DNA of 64,000 bases from positions 186,001 through 250,000 of the forward strand of contig BCKQ01000017.1 of the NCBI GenBank assembly GCA_001600695.1, written 5' to 3'. Below the pieces are notes generated by a model. That model saw nothing but the letters and a program-made list of their open reading frames with translations. It searched no databases and was not told where the DNA came from. Shown here in pieces: positions 1 through 8,446 of the stretch; positions within the stretch are counted from its first letter, which is position 1; the number at the start of each line of letters is the position of its first letter. Origin of the DNA: Ascoidea asiatica (taxonomy: Eukaryota > Ascomycota > Saccharomycetes > Ascoideales > Ascoideaceae). The position numbers and the translations under genes are program-made.

Positions 1-850
1 TTGATAAAGTATTTCTTAAACCTAAAATATTTTTTGAGCCTGAACCATTATTAAAAACAAATCTTGATAACCATTCAATATTTGTTAAAGAAACAAGACC
101 TAAAACTATTGGTAAAATACAATATGGATCTGGCATTGAATAATCATTAATCCATAAAAAATTTGATTCATTCATTAAAGTTGGATCAATTAAAGAAGTT
201 GCAGTTGAATTTGTAAAAATATTTTTCCAACCAGATATTTCTCTAATTATTAAAGATATTGTAATCCATAAAGGAAATTGAATTAAAGGTAAAATTAAAT
301 TTTTCCAAGTTTGACATTTAAATTTTTTATAAATTAATTTTGATCTTTTTTTTTTCTCTTTTAAAGATAATAAAACTATTTGTTCATAAGATAAATTTGA
401 ATTTATTGAGAAATTATTTATATCATTAGGATTTTTTTTAATTTTTTTATTACTTTCATACATTTTATTTAATAAATTATATTTAAAAACTGGTAACATT
501 GAATTTATTAAAGGTTCTAATTCAATTTTTTTTTTTAATCTAATTCTATTAATTACTGAGAATGGTAAAGTTAAAAAAGTTCTTAAAGCAAAAGTTGATA
601 AAGGTATAAATAACCACCATTGTAAACCAGATTGAATATGAAAATTTTGAAAATTTTGAGTTAAAATTGGTAAAATTTCATTGATTTCATAAAATTTATT
701 AATTGAAGTTGTTGAAAATTTTTTATTATTTGAAATTTTTGAAAATTTTGAAAAATTATGAAAATTTGAATTTATAATTGAATTTTTTATTATTATTGAA
801 GATATATATTTATTTACAGAGAATTTAATTGGAATTTGATTTAAAAGCAT
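1..850 (-). CDS. COX18: Cox18 (Oxa2)-type mitochondrial inner-membrane insertase, C-terminus outside window
   Basis: Oxa1/YidC-family insertase. Cox18 is the member that exports the C-terminal tail of Cox2 across the mitochondrial inner membrane during cytochrome oxidase assembly. The frame opens at an ATG at 850 and is still open at base 1, so 283 codons are visible and the end is missing. The first 55 or so residues are basic and Ser/Asn/Lys-rich, fitting a presequence. A hydrophobic stretch with GLQWWLFIPLSTFALRTF follows, then the family's basic loop (INRIRLKKKIELEPLINSML). A second membrane region (LILPLIQFPLWITISLIIRE) comes later. The choice of Cox18 over Oxa1 rests on the short loop and the WW-x-x-PL start of TM1. 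It is the less certain part of the call. Confidence 0.88.
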   Translation of the reverse strand, partial: MLLNQIPIKFSVNKYISSIIIKNSIINSNFHNFSKFSKISNNKKFSTTSINKFYEINEILPILTQNFQNFHIQSGLQWWLFIPLSTFALRTFLTLPFSVINRIRLKKKIELEPLINSMLPVFKYNLLNKMYESNKKIKKNPNDINNFSINSNLSYEQIVLLSLKEKKKRSKLIYKKFKCQTWKNLILPLIQFPLWITISLIIREISGWKNIFTNSTATSLIDPTLMNESNFLWINDYSMPDPYCILPIVLGLVSLTNIEWLSRFVFNNGSGSKNILGLRNTLS

Positions 851-1188
851 TTTTAAAATGTTTTAATATGTCATTTTAATATATATTATTTGATATTTGT
901 TATTAATATGAAATAAAAAATATACTGTATCTAATCATTATTAAAAATATCGAATATTTAACCATTATTTATTTATTTTTTATTTATATATTTGATTTAA
1001 CGTGTGATGTGAAAAAATATACCGTTCGGGGTTTTGTAAGTTTTAAGTATGGTAAATAAGGTAAGTAAGGTAAGTTTGTTAAGTATGGGTAGATTTATTA
1101 TTATTACTAGGAACATTTTATTACTATATACAAAAATTAAAGGATAAGGATAAGGATAAGAATAAGAATAAGAATAATCAAAAGAATA
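851..1188. other. Intergenic: COX18 promoter and MRPL10 3' region
   Basis: No gene is visible. The part next to COX18 holds TATACTGTAT at 921-930, about 70 bp upstream of its ATG. Next to the MRPL10 stop is a short tandem array of aaggat/aagaat units (about 1139-1178). A Puf3-type element lies further out and is listed separately. A GC-richer spot around 1000-1035 has no recognised site. Confidence 0.7.
1125..1132 (-). promoter_or_regulatory. Puf3-type 3'UTR element of MRPL10
   Basis: On the transcript strand this reads TGTATATA, matching UGUANAUA, the core bound by Puf3. It sits 57 nt past the MRPL10 stop codon, where 3'UTR Puf sites usually lie. Puf3 in S. cerevisiae controls mRNAs of nuclear-encoded mitochondrial proteins, including mitoribosomal proteins, so the site fits the gene. 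The core is AT-rich and could occur by chance. Confidence 0.5.
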
Positions 1189-2097
1189 TTAATTTTTAGA
1201 TAAATCTTTTAAAGTTATAAGTTTACTATTTGAAAAAGAATTATTGATATTATTGTTGTTAGTATTCAATTGATCAATTTGAATTTGTAAAGGAGATTTT
1301 TTATTATTAATTCTTAATTTAGATAAACCTTTATTTTCAGATAATATTTTTAAGAAATTATTTTTTGAATTTGAATCAGTCGATAAAGATTCTTTTAAAA
1401 GATAACCTCTATTTGAAGGATTTGAATAATAAGCAATATCTTTTCGACGAATTGGTCTTGCATGTAAAGGTAATCTATTATATTTTTTTAAGAATTTTGA
1501 AGGAGCTAAATGAGATTGTAAATTTAATTTATTTAAATATTTTGAAGTAAATTCACCACCATTATTTTCAATAATTTTAATTGCATCTTTTGAAGCTTTT
1601 GTTGCTTCAATTTTAAGATTTTTAATATTAAAATTATTTTTACCATTTGCTAAAATTTTTACACCAAATTTTATTGAACCAGTAATTAAACCAATTTTTT
1701 TCATAATATATATAGATAAAATACCATTTGAATTTAATTTTAATCTATTATTATCATAAAAATTTTGAATTTTATTTAAATTTAATTCATTTAAAATTTT
1801 TTTATTATTATTTCTAAAACCAATTTTTGGAAATAATTTAAAAATTGGAGTTTGACCACCTTCAAACCAAGATTTTATTGAACCTCTTGCTTTTTGACCT
1901 TTTTGACCACGACCAGAAGTTTTACCTTTACCAGAAGATGGACCTCTACCTAATCTTTTAATTTTTTTTGTTGAATTTTCTGAAGGTTTTAAAATTGACA
2001 TAATTGAAGCATTTCTTTTATTATTTGAATTTATTGAAGTTATTAAGGTTTTAGAAACCTTAAAGGACTTTAAAGTCCTGGGTATGATTTGAAACAT
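1189..2097 (-). CDS. MRPL10: Mitochondrial large-subunit ribosomal protein uL15m
   Basis: A 302-residue component of the mitochondrial 54S ribosomal subunit, homologous to bacterial L15. After a basic presequence-like start, residues about 47-75 hold the L15 signature, Lys/Gly/Arg-rich ([19 protein letters not shown]), followed by a WFEGGQTP motif. This glycine-rich arm binds 23S-like rRNA. The family's C-terminal half follows, with [16 protein letters not shown] near residue 212. Length is close to that of S. cerevisiae Mrpl10. The last 50 residues are Asn/Ser/Lys-rich and probably poorly ordered. A Puf3-type element follows the stop. A CACGTG box lies about 250 bp upstream, in the DNA shared with the divergent carrier gene. 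Confidence 0.93.
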   Translation of the reverse strand: MFQIIPRTLKSFKVSKTLITSINSNNKRNASIMSILKPSENSTKKIKRLGRGPSSGKGKTSGRGQKGQKARGSIKSWFEGGQTPIFKLFPKIGFRNNNKKILNELNLNKIQNFYDNNRLKLNSNGILSIYIMKKIGLITGSIKFGVKILANGKNNFNIKNLKIEATKASKDAIKIIENNGGEFTSKYLNKLNLQSHLAPSKFLKKYNRLPLHARPIRRKDIAYYSNPSNRGYLLKESLSTDSNSKNNFLKILSENKGLSKLRINNKKSPLQIQIDQLNTNNNNINNSFSNSKLITLKDLSKN

Positions 2098-3483
2098 TAT
2101 TTAATATTATTTTATTCTATTTTATTCTATTTTATTCTATTTTATTCTATTTTAATATAGAAGAATATCATAAATGATTATTTAATGATTGAATAAATAA
2201 AATAATTCAATAATTATAATCTAATGATTAAAAGATAATTCTTGGGTTTTCCTTCTTTTTTAATTCGATTTTCTTCAAATCTCTTTGATTTCCAGTGAAG
2301 AATTGAAATTTGAAATATTCATCAATAACGACAAGAAAATAAGAACACGTGATGTTTTTTTATATATTTAATGAAATAAAGCAGTGGCGGATAATGCGCA
2401 CGGAATAGTAAGTAAAGCCACGGATAGTAAATTAGGAACAACGGATTTGAAATGAGGCTAGTGAATTTTTAATTCACGGCTAGTGGTATAGTGGCTAGTG
2501 TATAGTGGCTAGTGTATAGATGGCGATTTTGTGAGTGAGGATTAAACACACCTGGGATCTAGGAGTGTGAAGAATTATTGGAGCATTTAAAACTGTCCTG
2601 TTGTAAAAGGGATTTATCGTGGACAACAGCACCAGTAGCAGGACAGACCGCGCGTTCCGCACAGCTGGCTGAGCAGCAGAAGCGCAGCAGCAGAAGGGGC
2701 TGGTCGGCCGGCCAGCAAAAGGCCACTGGCCGGGTGCGCCGCTAGCTGGAGAACTCAGCTACCCCAGCGAGAAATGAGAGCGCGGTGATTCGCCGGTGGC
2801 CGGGGATGAGTGCGGAGTAGTACTAAGTACTAACAGTGGTGGTACTGTTAGTATGTGAGTGTTCAGTTCTCTGTGCCCTCTCTGTTTCAGTGCGAGTGCT
2901 GTAAATGTTTGTTGTGTGCTCGTTCTGCTTAAGTACTGGAAGTTACTGGTGCTATTTTCTTGAGTACTGTTTCTGGTACTCCGAGTTTTTGTCTGAGCGT
3001 TTGACTGTTTCTGCTGCTCTTGCACCAAATTTAGCCCATTTTCAGATTCACCCCAATTCAGATCACTCTCAATGAAAGAAGGAACTGGGAGAAGTGAAAT
3101 TGAATCAAATCAATCTCAATTCACTTATATTCAATATATTCAATTACATTAAACTATTCAAACAAGTCAATTCAATATTCATTTTCTCTTTCAGTTCTCT
3201 TTCAAATTAATAATCAATTAACCATATTCATTTTATTCAATTTCACTTAATAATAGGTTTCGGTAATGATAATATTATTTAAGAATTGTTTAATAATCTG
3301 AATATCATCATTACTCTTTAAATTTATCTTTATATCTACATTTATATTCTTTTTATATTCTTTTTATATTCTTCTCTTATTCATATCTATATTCTTTTCT
3401 CATTCATATTCATTTTCATATTCATATTCATAATCTTACTCATATTCTTATTCTTATAAATAGTAACAATAATAATAAAAACA
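2098..3483. promoter_or_regulatory. Divergent promoter region MRPL10/YIA6 with GC-rich island
   Basis: No convincing gene. Next to MRPL10 is a tandem TATTTTATTC array (about 2107-2152). The CACGTG at 2346-2351 is a Cbf1/bHLH-type box. CGGAT units cluster at 2388-2446. Four GGCTAGTG copies begin at 2456, 2478, 2493 and 2507. A 7-bp inverted repeat with a 3-nt loop lies at 2461-2477. From about 2590 to 2830 the DNA is strongly GC-rich for this genome and contains an 18-bp imperfect palindrome at 2699-2716. Reading frames there are open only because stop codons are rare in GC-rich DNA. TATTC-rich DNA leads to the carrier gene. Confidence 0.6.
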
Positions 3484-4821
3484 ATGCATGGCGATAATAT
3501 AGAATTGGAATCTTCTAAAGTCACTTTATTAGATCCTCTGGCTTCAAATGTTACCACTTTAAATAATTCTCCTTCTCCTTCAAATATCAATAATAATAAT
3601 ATCAACAATAATAACATAAATAATAATATTAATAATGATTACAATACTTATAAAAAAGGTAAACAGATACCGATTTTATCTTATTTAAATCAAACTCAAA
3701 TTTCTGCTTTTTCTGGTGCTTTAGCTGGTTTTCTTGCTGGCGCTGTAGTTTGTCCATTAGATGTAGCTAAAACTCGTTTACAAGCTCAAGGTATTTTAAA
3801 TAATATAAATATTTCCAATAATAAATCAATTAAATCAATTAAATCAAATAATTTAAAATATAAAGGTATTTTTAAAACTTTATCAAAAATTGCAAATGAT
3901 GAAGGTTTACCTGGTTTATATAGAGGTTTAATACCAATAACTATGGGTTATTTCCCAACTTGGATGATTTATTTTACTTGTTATGAAAAGGCAAAAAAAT
4001 TTTATCCAAATTTTTATAAATCAAATTTTTTTTTTCTTAATCAAAAAAAAAATATTGATTTTTTAAATTATTTATCATATTCTTCATCTGCTGTTACTGC
4101 TGGTGCAATATCTTCAACTTTAACAAATCCAATTTGGGTTGTAAAAACAAGAATTATGTTACAAACTGGTAATGGTGGTAATATTTATGATCCTTTAAAT
4201 AATGATACTTCAAAAAAAAATAAAAATTATTATTCTGGTACTTTAAATGCTTTTTATAAAATGTATAAAAATGATGGTTTAAAAATCTTTTTTTCTGGTT
4301 TAATTCCTTCTTTATTTGGTTTATGTCATGTTGCAATACAATTTCCAATTTATGAACATTTTAAAAAAATTTTAAATTGTAATATAAATGATTCAAATAA
4401 TAAATATAAAATTTTAATTAAAAAAGATTCAAATGCAAAAAAAGAAAGATTTTTTTATTTCTTAAAATTAATTCTTTCTTCTTCTTTATCAAAAATGATC
4501 GCTTCAACTTTAACTTATCCTCATGAAGTTTTAAGAACAAGATTACAAATTACTTCAATGACAAATAATTTATCTAAATTTAATAATAATAATAATAATA
4601 TTATTAATAATAACATAAATAATACAATTAATAATAACATAAATAATCCATCTTCAAAAGGTTTAATATCAACTATCTATTCAATATTTAAAAATGAAGG
4701 TATAAAAGGTTTTTATAGTGGATTTGCAACTAATTTAACAAGAACTGTACCTGCAAGTGCTGTAACTTTAGTTTCCTTTGAATTCATAAAATATTATTTA
4801 GAAAGTATAAATTCTTTATAA
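3484..4821 (+). CDS. YIA6: Mitochondrial NAD+ carrier (Yia6/Yea6 type)
   Basis: A 445-residue member of the mitochondrial carrier family (SLC25), most like yeast NAD+ importers of the inner membrane. Three carrier repeats each carry a Px(D/E)xx(K/R)xR-type signature: CPLDVAKTRLQAQG (about residue 91), NPIWVVKTRIMLQ (about 216) and YPHEVLRTRLQIT (about 346). The second has Trp in place of the acidic residue, typical of the NAD+/pyrimidine-nucleotide carrier subfamily. The start of repeat 1 (QISAFSGALAGFLAGAVVCPLD) closely resembles S. cerevisiae Yia6. It is longer than the yeast protein because of an N-terminal Asn-rich extension and Asn-rich insertions between helices, the largest around residues 360-385. 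Yia6 and Yea6 cannot be told apart here. Confidence 0.86.
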   Translation: MHGDNIELESSKVTLLDPLASNVTTLNNSPSPSNINNNNINNNNINNNINNDYNTYKKGKQIPILSYLNQTQISAFSGALAGFLAGAVVCPLDVAKTRLQAQGILNNINISNNKSIKSIKSNNLKYKGIFKTLSKIANDEGLPGLYRGLIPITMGYFPTWMIYFTCYEKAKKFYPNFYKSNFFFLNQKKNIDFLNYLSYSSSAVTAGAISSTLTNPIWVVKTRIMLQTGNGGNIYDPLNNDTSKKNKNYYSGTLNAFYKMYKNDGLKIFFSGLIPSLFGLCHVAIQFPIYEHFKKILNCNINDSNNKYKILIKKDSNAKKERFFYFLKLILSSSLSKMIASTLTYPHEVLRTRLQITSMTNNLSKFNNNNNNIINNNINNTINNNINNPSSKGLISTIYSIFKNEGIKGFYSGFATNLTRTVPASAVTLVSFEFIKYYLESINSL

Positions 4822-4874
4822 CAAATTAATCAATTAATCAATTAAACAAATCAACAAACCTACTTATAATATAA

Positions 4875-4885
4875 TATACAGTATA
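4875..4885. other. TATACAGTATA element in convergent 3' region
   Basis: It lies between the stops of two converging genes (4821 and 4955). On the minus strand it reads as part of TGTATATTA, a Puf4-like core, in the 3' region of the 207-residue gene. The same TACAGTA/TACTGTA string recurs in many intergenic regions of this window, often between convergent genes. A 3'-end processing role is a guess. Confidence 0.3.
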
Positions 4886-4954
4886 TAATAATATTCAAAT
4901 ATAATAATATTCAAATATAATAAATACACTTTTTTTGCTTTTTTTTTTTTTTTC

Positions 4955-5578
4955 TCAAATAATGATCTCCAATTTACCTAAGATTATACCAAAATCATAA
5001 ATATTGATAAATGTATTACCATTCACAGATTGTGTAAAAATCATATTAAAAATTTCTTCTGATGATATTTTTGAATCTAATTTTAAGGATATGATTAAAT
5101 TTTGAAGTATATTTATTTCAATTTTAAAATTTAAAATTTTTTTTTCATTTTTATTTTCATTATTACTTTTTGAAAATTTTTTTAATTTTTTTTCTTTAAT
5201 ATAATTAATAATTAAATTCCAATATTCTATAATTTCATTCCAGTTATCTCTTAATATTAAAAATTTCACACAATAAAAAATTAATTTATCAAAATCAATT
5301 GTATTTAATTTTAAATCTATTAATCCATCTATAATAAATTCTTCAAATGGATTTTTATTAAATTCTAAATATTTATTTATTATAATTTTTGGAATTTTTA
5401 ATGAATTTAATAAAAAAATTTCTAAATCATTAATTTTCATATCTTTTGTCTCAAAATCTTGTCCAATAAATTCATCAATTACTTCATTTTCTAATTCTTC
5501 TGGAATATTAAATAAATCTTTATTTAAATTATAGTCATCATAACTAACCAAAAATATATTCTTATTTATTTTTTTCAT
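4955..5578 (-). CDS. Unrecognised 207-residue acidic, Ile/Leu-rich protein
   Basis: I do not recognise a family. It is treated as real because of its length in AT-rich DNA, its clean ATG start, the lack of a competing gene, and a neat convergent/divergent position: it ends 133 bp from the carrier gene and shares a 355-bp divergent promoter with TAF7. The sequence starts MKKINKNIFLVSYDDYN. It has an acidic segment (about 25-50), then alternating hydrophobic and charged stretches suggesting alpha-helical repeats (about 50-130), a Lys/Asn linker (about 130-150), and a final helical region ending LGKLEIII. There is no obvious signal peptide or membrane segment. A helical adaptor or complex subunit is possible but not shown. 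Confidence 0.6.
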   Translation of the reverse strand: MKKINKNIFLVSYDDYNLNKDLFNIPEELENEVIDEFIGQDFETKDMKINDLEIFLLNSLKIPKIIINKYLEFNKNPFEEFIIDGLIDLKLNTIDFDKLIFYCVKFLILRDNWNEIIEYWNLIINYIKEKKLKKFSKSNNENKNEKKILNFKIEINILQNLIISLKLDSKISSEEIFNMIFTQSVNGNTFINIYDFGIILGKLEIII

Positions 5579-5933
5579 CCTTAATTCACATATTCATTAT
5601 TCATTATAATTGATTTAATAACTGATTTAATAATTGATTTAATAATTGATTTAATAATTGATTTAACAATTAAAACTTAATAGATTTTGTAAGTTTAAAT
5701 TTCGATTGCCGCTTACGTAATACAATTAGACCCACAATGATGGTGTTTATTGAAAAACATCGTAAAGTATTTGAATATTTGAATATTTGAATGTTTGAAT
5801 ATTTACTTGACATTTGCTCAATTTCATTTATTCAATAATTTAAACAATTGTAAATAAAACTTCAGATAATTTTAAGTAATTTCAAATACTTTTTGGTAGT
5901 TTTTTATTTCTTTTGTTTTCAATTGAATAGAAA
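5579..5933. promoter_or_regulatory. Divergent promoter TAF7/207-residue gene
   Basis: A tandem (TTGATTTAATAA)n stretch lies at about 5608-5665. The one GC-richer block (about 5702-5745) ends in the element ACCCACAATGATGG at 5730-5743, one of four copies of an unassigned motif in this window. The other three lie in two other divergent promoters. It is roughly 150 bp from the 207-residue gene start and 190 bp from the TAF7 start. Confidence 0.5.
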
Positions 5934-7679
5934 ATGAGTTTTAAAATAAAACTTAAAGCTCCTGAAAAGGATGATAGAAAAACTTTACCAAAGATTAAAA
6001 TTAAAACATTCAATCTAAACAATAATACCAATAACAACAATAATAATATTCATTTGAAATCAGAACAACCATTAACTCCTAAGATTAATTTCAATTCAAT
6101 TAAAAAAATTACAACAAAAAATAAAAAAGCTTTATTACCTAAGATAAAATTTACTCAAGGACCTAGAACTCAACCAATTTTTAGGACAACATTACCTGGT
6201 GATGGATATGATTCTGAAGATCCAGAAAAAGAAAATACTCCATTAAATGAAGATGCGATTATTTTAAGACTATTGAATGATCCTGAATTAGATTATGTTA
6301 AACAATGTGTGGAAAGTGGAGATTTTAGAAATATCACGATAAAATGGAAAGATTGGAGAAAAGCAGTTATATCTATAAATGATTCATTTTATATGGCAAA
6401 ATTAGTTGATTTACCATGTATAATTGAAGGTCAAAAAACTGTTGATAAAAAAAATTTTTATAAAAGTTTAGATATTTCTCAAATTTTATTAGCTTTTAAA
6501 AAAATTTCAAAAAATGATTATAATGAAATTATGAATCCAACTCCATTAAAATCGAATAATAAAAATAAAATTGATAATTTTTTTGATAATAGTTTAGATA
6601 ATAGTTCAAATACAGATTCAACATCAGAATATTCTGAAGAATATCAAAGATTAATTGCAGAATATAATAAAATTAATAATCAATATTCAGATGGTATAAC
6701 AGTACCAATGAAAAATGTTAGACAATATAGATTTAAACCAAGATTAAATTTTAGAGATTTAAATAAAATTGAATCAAAAGTTGAAGAATTATTAAGACTT
6801 GATGCAGAAGCAGAATCAATTAATTATGAAATTATGAGTAAAAATGATTATGAAAAATCTCAAAAACATAAACTTTCTACATATATTGGATATAGTGCAG
6901 CTGCAACACCAATTTCAAGTATTGCAACACCACAAGATTTTAATGATGATTTGGAAAGTTTAGAAAACAAAAGAAATGAGAGTGATGAAAATGAAGATGA
7001 AGATGAAAATGAGGATGAAGGCAATAATGATAATGATAATGATAATGAAAATGAAGATTATGATAACGATATCAATGGTACTGAAAGAAATGATAAAGCT
7101 AAATCTAAAGATATCAATAAAGAAGATGAAAATGAGAATAATTTAGATTATGTAGAAGATTTTGAAAATGAACTTGAACAAATGTTAGAAAGTAATGATG
7201 AAGATGATGATGATGAGGATGAAGAAGAAGAAAATGAAGAAAATAAAGAAAGCAAGGCAGAAATTGCTCAACATAATGAAATATTAAAAGAAGAAATATC
7301 TGAACTTGAAGCAACAATTAAACAAAAGGAAATCGATAGATCAAGAGCACCAAATAAAATTCTTCAGAATAGATTCAATAGTGTCATTTCTAAATTAAAA
7401 CAAGAATTAGAATATAAAAAGAAACAGCTCAAAACTTCAGAAAATATTGAAAATAATGAAATTGAAAAAGATAAAGAAAATGATAATAATAATAATAATG
7501 ATGATAACAATAATGGAAATATAAAAGAAAGTAAAACGGAAAATGGGTTGATTCATGAAGGAATTCAAAAAAATAGTATTCAAGATTCTACTGATAACAA
7601 ACTAAATTCAGCAAATACAGAAACTCAAGCTATTGAAGAAATCTCTGATGAGGATGATGATTTAGATGATTTATTCTAA
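5934..7679 (+). CDS. TAF7: TFIID subunit Taf7
   Basis: TBP-associated factor of the general transcription factor TFIID. The TAFII55 N-terminal domain spans about residues 80-200, with QPIFRTTLPGDGYDSEDPE leading into DAIILRLLNDPE. Next comes the core block WKDWRKAVISINDSFYMA, then KLVDLPCIIEGQKT, and KNFYKSLDISQILLAFKK. That order is the family pattern by which Taf7 contacts Taf1. At 581 residues it is close to S. cerevisiae Taf7 (590). From about residue 340 it turns into a long Asp/Glu/Asn acidic region. A coiled-coil-like segment (about 440-505) follows, and the end is acidic (EEISDEDDDLDDLF). The tail is low complexity, as in other yeasts. Confidence 0.93.
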   Translation: MSFKIKLKAPEKDDRKTLPKIKIKTFNLNNNTNNNNNNIHLKSEQPLTPKINFNSIKKITTKNKKALLPKIKFTQGPRTQPIFRTTLPGDGYDSEDPEKENTPLNEDAIILRLLNDPELDYVKQCVESGDFRNITIKWKDWRKAVISINDSFYMAKLVDLPCIIEGQKTVDKKNFYKSLDISQILLAFKKISKNDYNEIMNPTPLKSNNKNKIDNFFDNSLDNSSNTDSTSEYSEEYQRLIAEYNKINNQYSDGITVPMKNVRQYRFKPRLNFRDLNKIESKVEELLRLDAEAESINYEIMSKNDYEKSQKHKLSTYIGYSAAATPISSIATPQDFNDDLESLENKRNESDENEDEDENEDEGNNDNDNDNENEDYDNDINGTERNDKAKSKDINKEDENENNLDYVEDFENELEQMLESNDEDDDDEDEEEENEENKESKAEIAQHNEILKEEISELEATIKQKEIDRSRAPNKILQNRFNSVISKLKQELEYKKKQLKTSENIENNEIEKDKENDNNNNNDDNNNGNIKESKTENGLIHEGIQKNSIQDSTDNKLNSANTETQAIEEISDEDDDLDDLF

Positions 7680-8446
7680 TGCTGTATTTTAATGCTTTTG
7701 CAACTAATCCACTATTTACCAGAGTATTTCATCAAAAATTATACCTTGATGAATAATTCAATTGTTAATTTAATCCGTATTTTATAAATATATTTTTGCT
7801 TTTGTGGAGGAAGCGAAATAAAGTGGTCTTTTGATTTAACTATAGAGTTTGGGTTGCCCAGGATACTACAGCTAGTATGTATAAACGTGTACTCATGCAT
7901 ATTTAAGGATAAACAGAGAATTTGTTTAGATTAGTGTATGGAGATGATATTAGGGATTTCTAAAATGAAATGAAAATAAAAAAAAAGTATGTCCCAGCAT
8001 CGCATTAATGCAAGGATTACTATTAAAAGTGAGTTATTATATATGAAATTAAATTTATGAATGAAGAAAGGGTGTATCAAATGCTAATTTTAGCTGTGCA
8101 TATTGAAGGTAGCTTGTGTTTCGATCCCTGTCTTTTTATACTTATACCAATTTATCACCAGGGGAACAAATTATAGAAGTTATAATTTAATCATATTTAA
8201 ACTACAATTAAATTGCATTTAGACTGAATTCAAACTAGGGGTAAATGGAAGATGAGCTAGTATGATTTTTATTAACATGGGCATTTTCATTCTTCTCAGA
8301 CTTGGCAGCCCATTGGTAAACTCCAGAGGTCGAAGCAACGAATGTTTGTAGGCTCGTTCTCTTTCTTTTAATGGCATTTATGTTTATATAAGTGTAGCTT
8401 CTCCCAGTCTTTTTTGGACTTTTTGTTGATCCAATCACTATGGTAA
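7680..8446. promoter_or_regulatory. TAF7 3' region and TFC4 promoter
   Basis: Between two same-strand genes. No additional gene is convincing. GC-richer patches occur at about 7805-7900 and 8275-8360. An isolated TFIIIC B-box-like sequence at 8118-8128 is listed separately. Three closely spaced ATGs at the end of the region complicate the TFC4 start. Confidence 0.55.
8118..8128 (+). promoter_or_regulatory. Isolated TFIIIC B-box-like element upstream of TFC4
   Basis: GTTTCGATCCC matches the tRNA-gene B-box consensus GGTTCGANNCC at all fixed positions but the second. It is followed by a short T run at 8132-8136. No A box or tRNA cloverleaf can be drawn in the preceding 100 bases, so it is not a tRNA gene. 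It lies about 320 bp upstream of a gene for a TFIIIC subunit. In S. cerevisiae an isolated B box (ETC6) in the TFC6 promoter mediates TFIIIC autoregulation. An analogous role here is inference. Confidence 0.4.

Noticed and set aside
2759-3028. 89-codon minus-strand frame in GC-rich DNA
   Set aside because: Low-complexity Thr/Ser/Gln protein with no domain; open because stop codons are rare in the GC island.
8060-8140. tRNA gene around the B-box-like sequence
   Set aside because: No A box and no acceptor or anticodon stem can be drawn.
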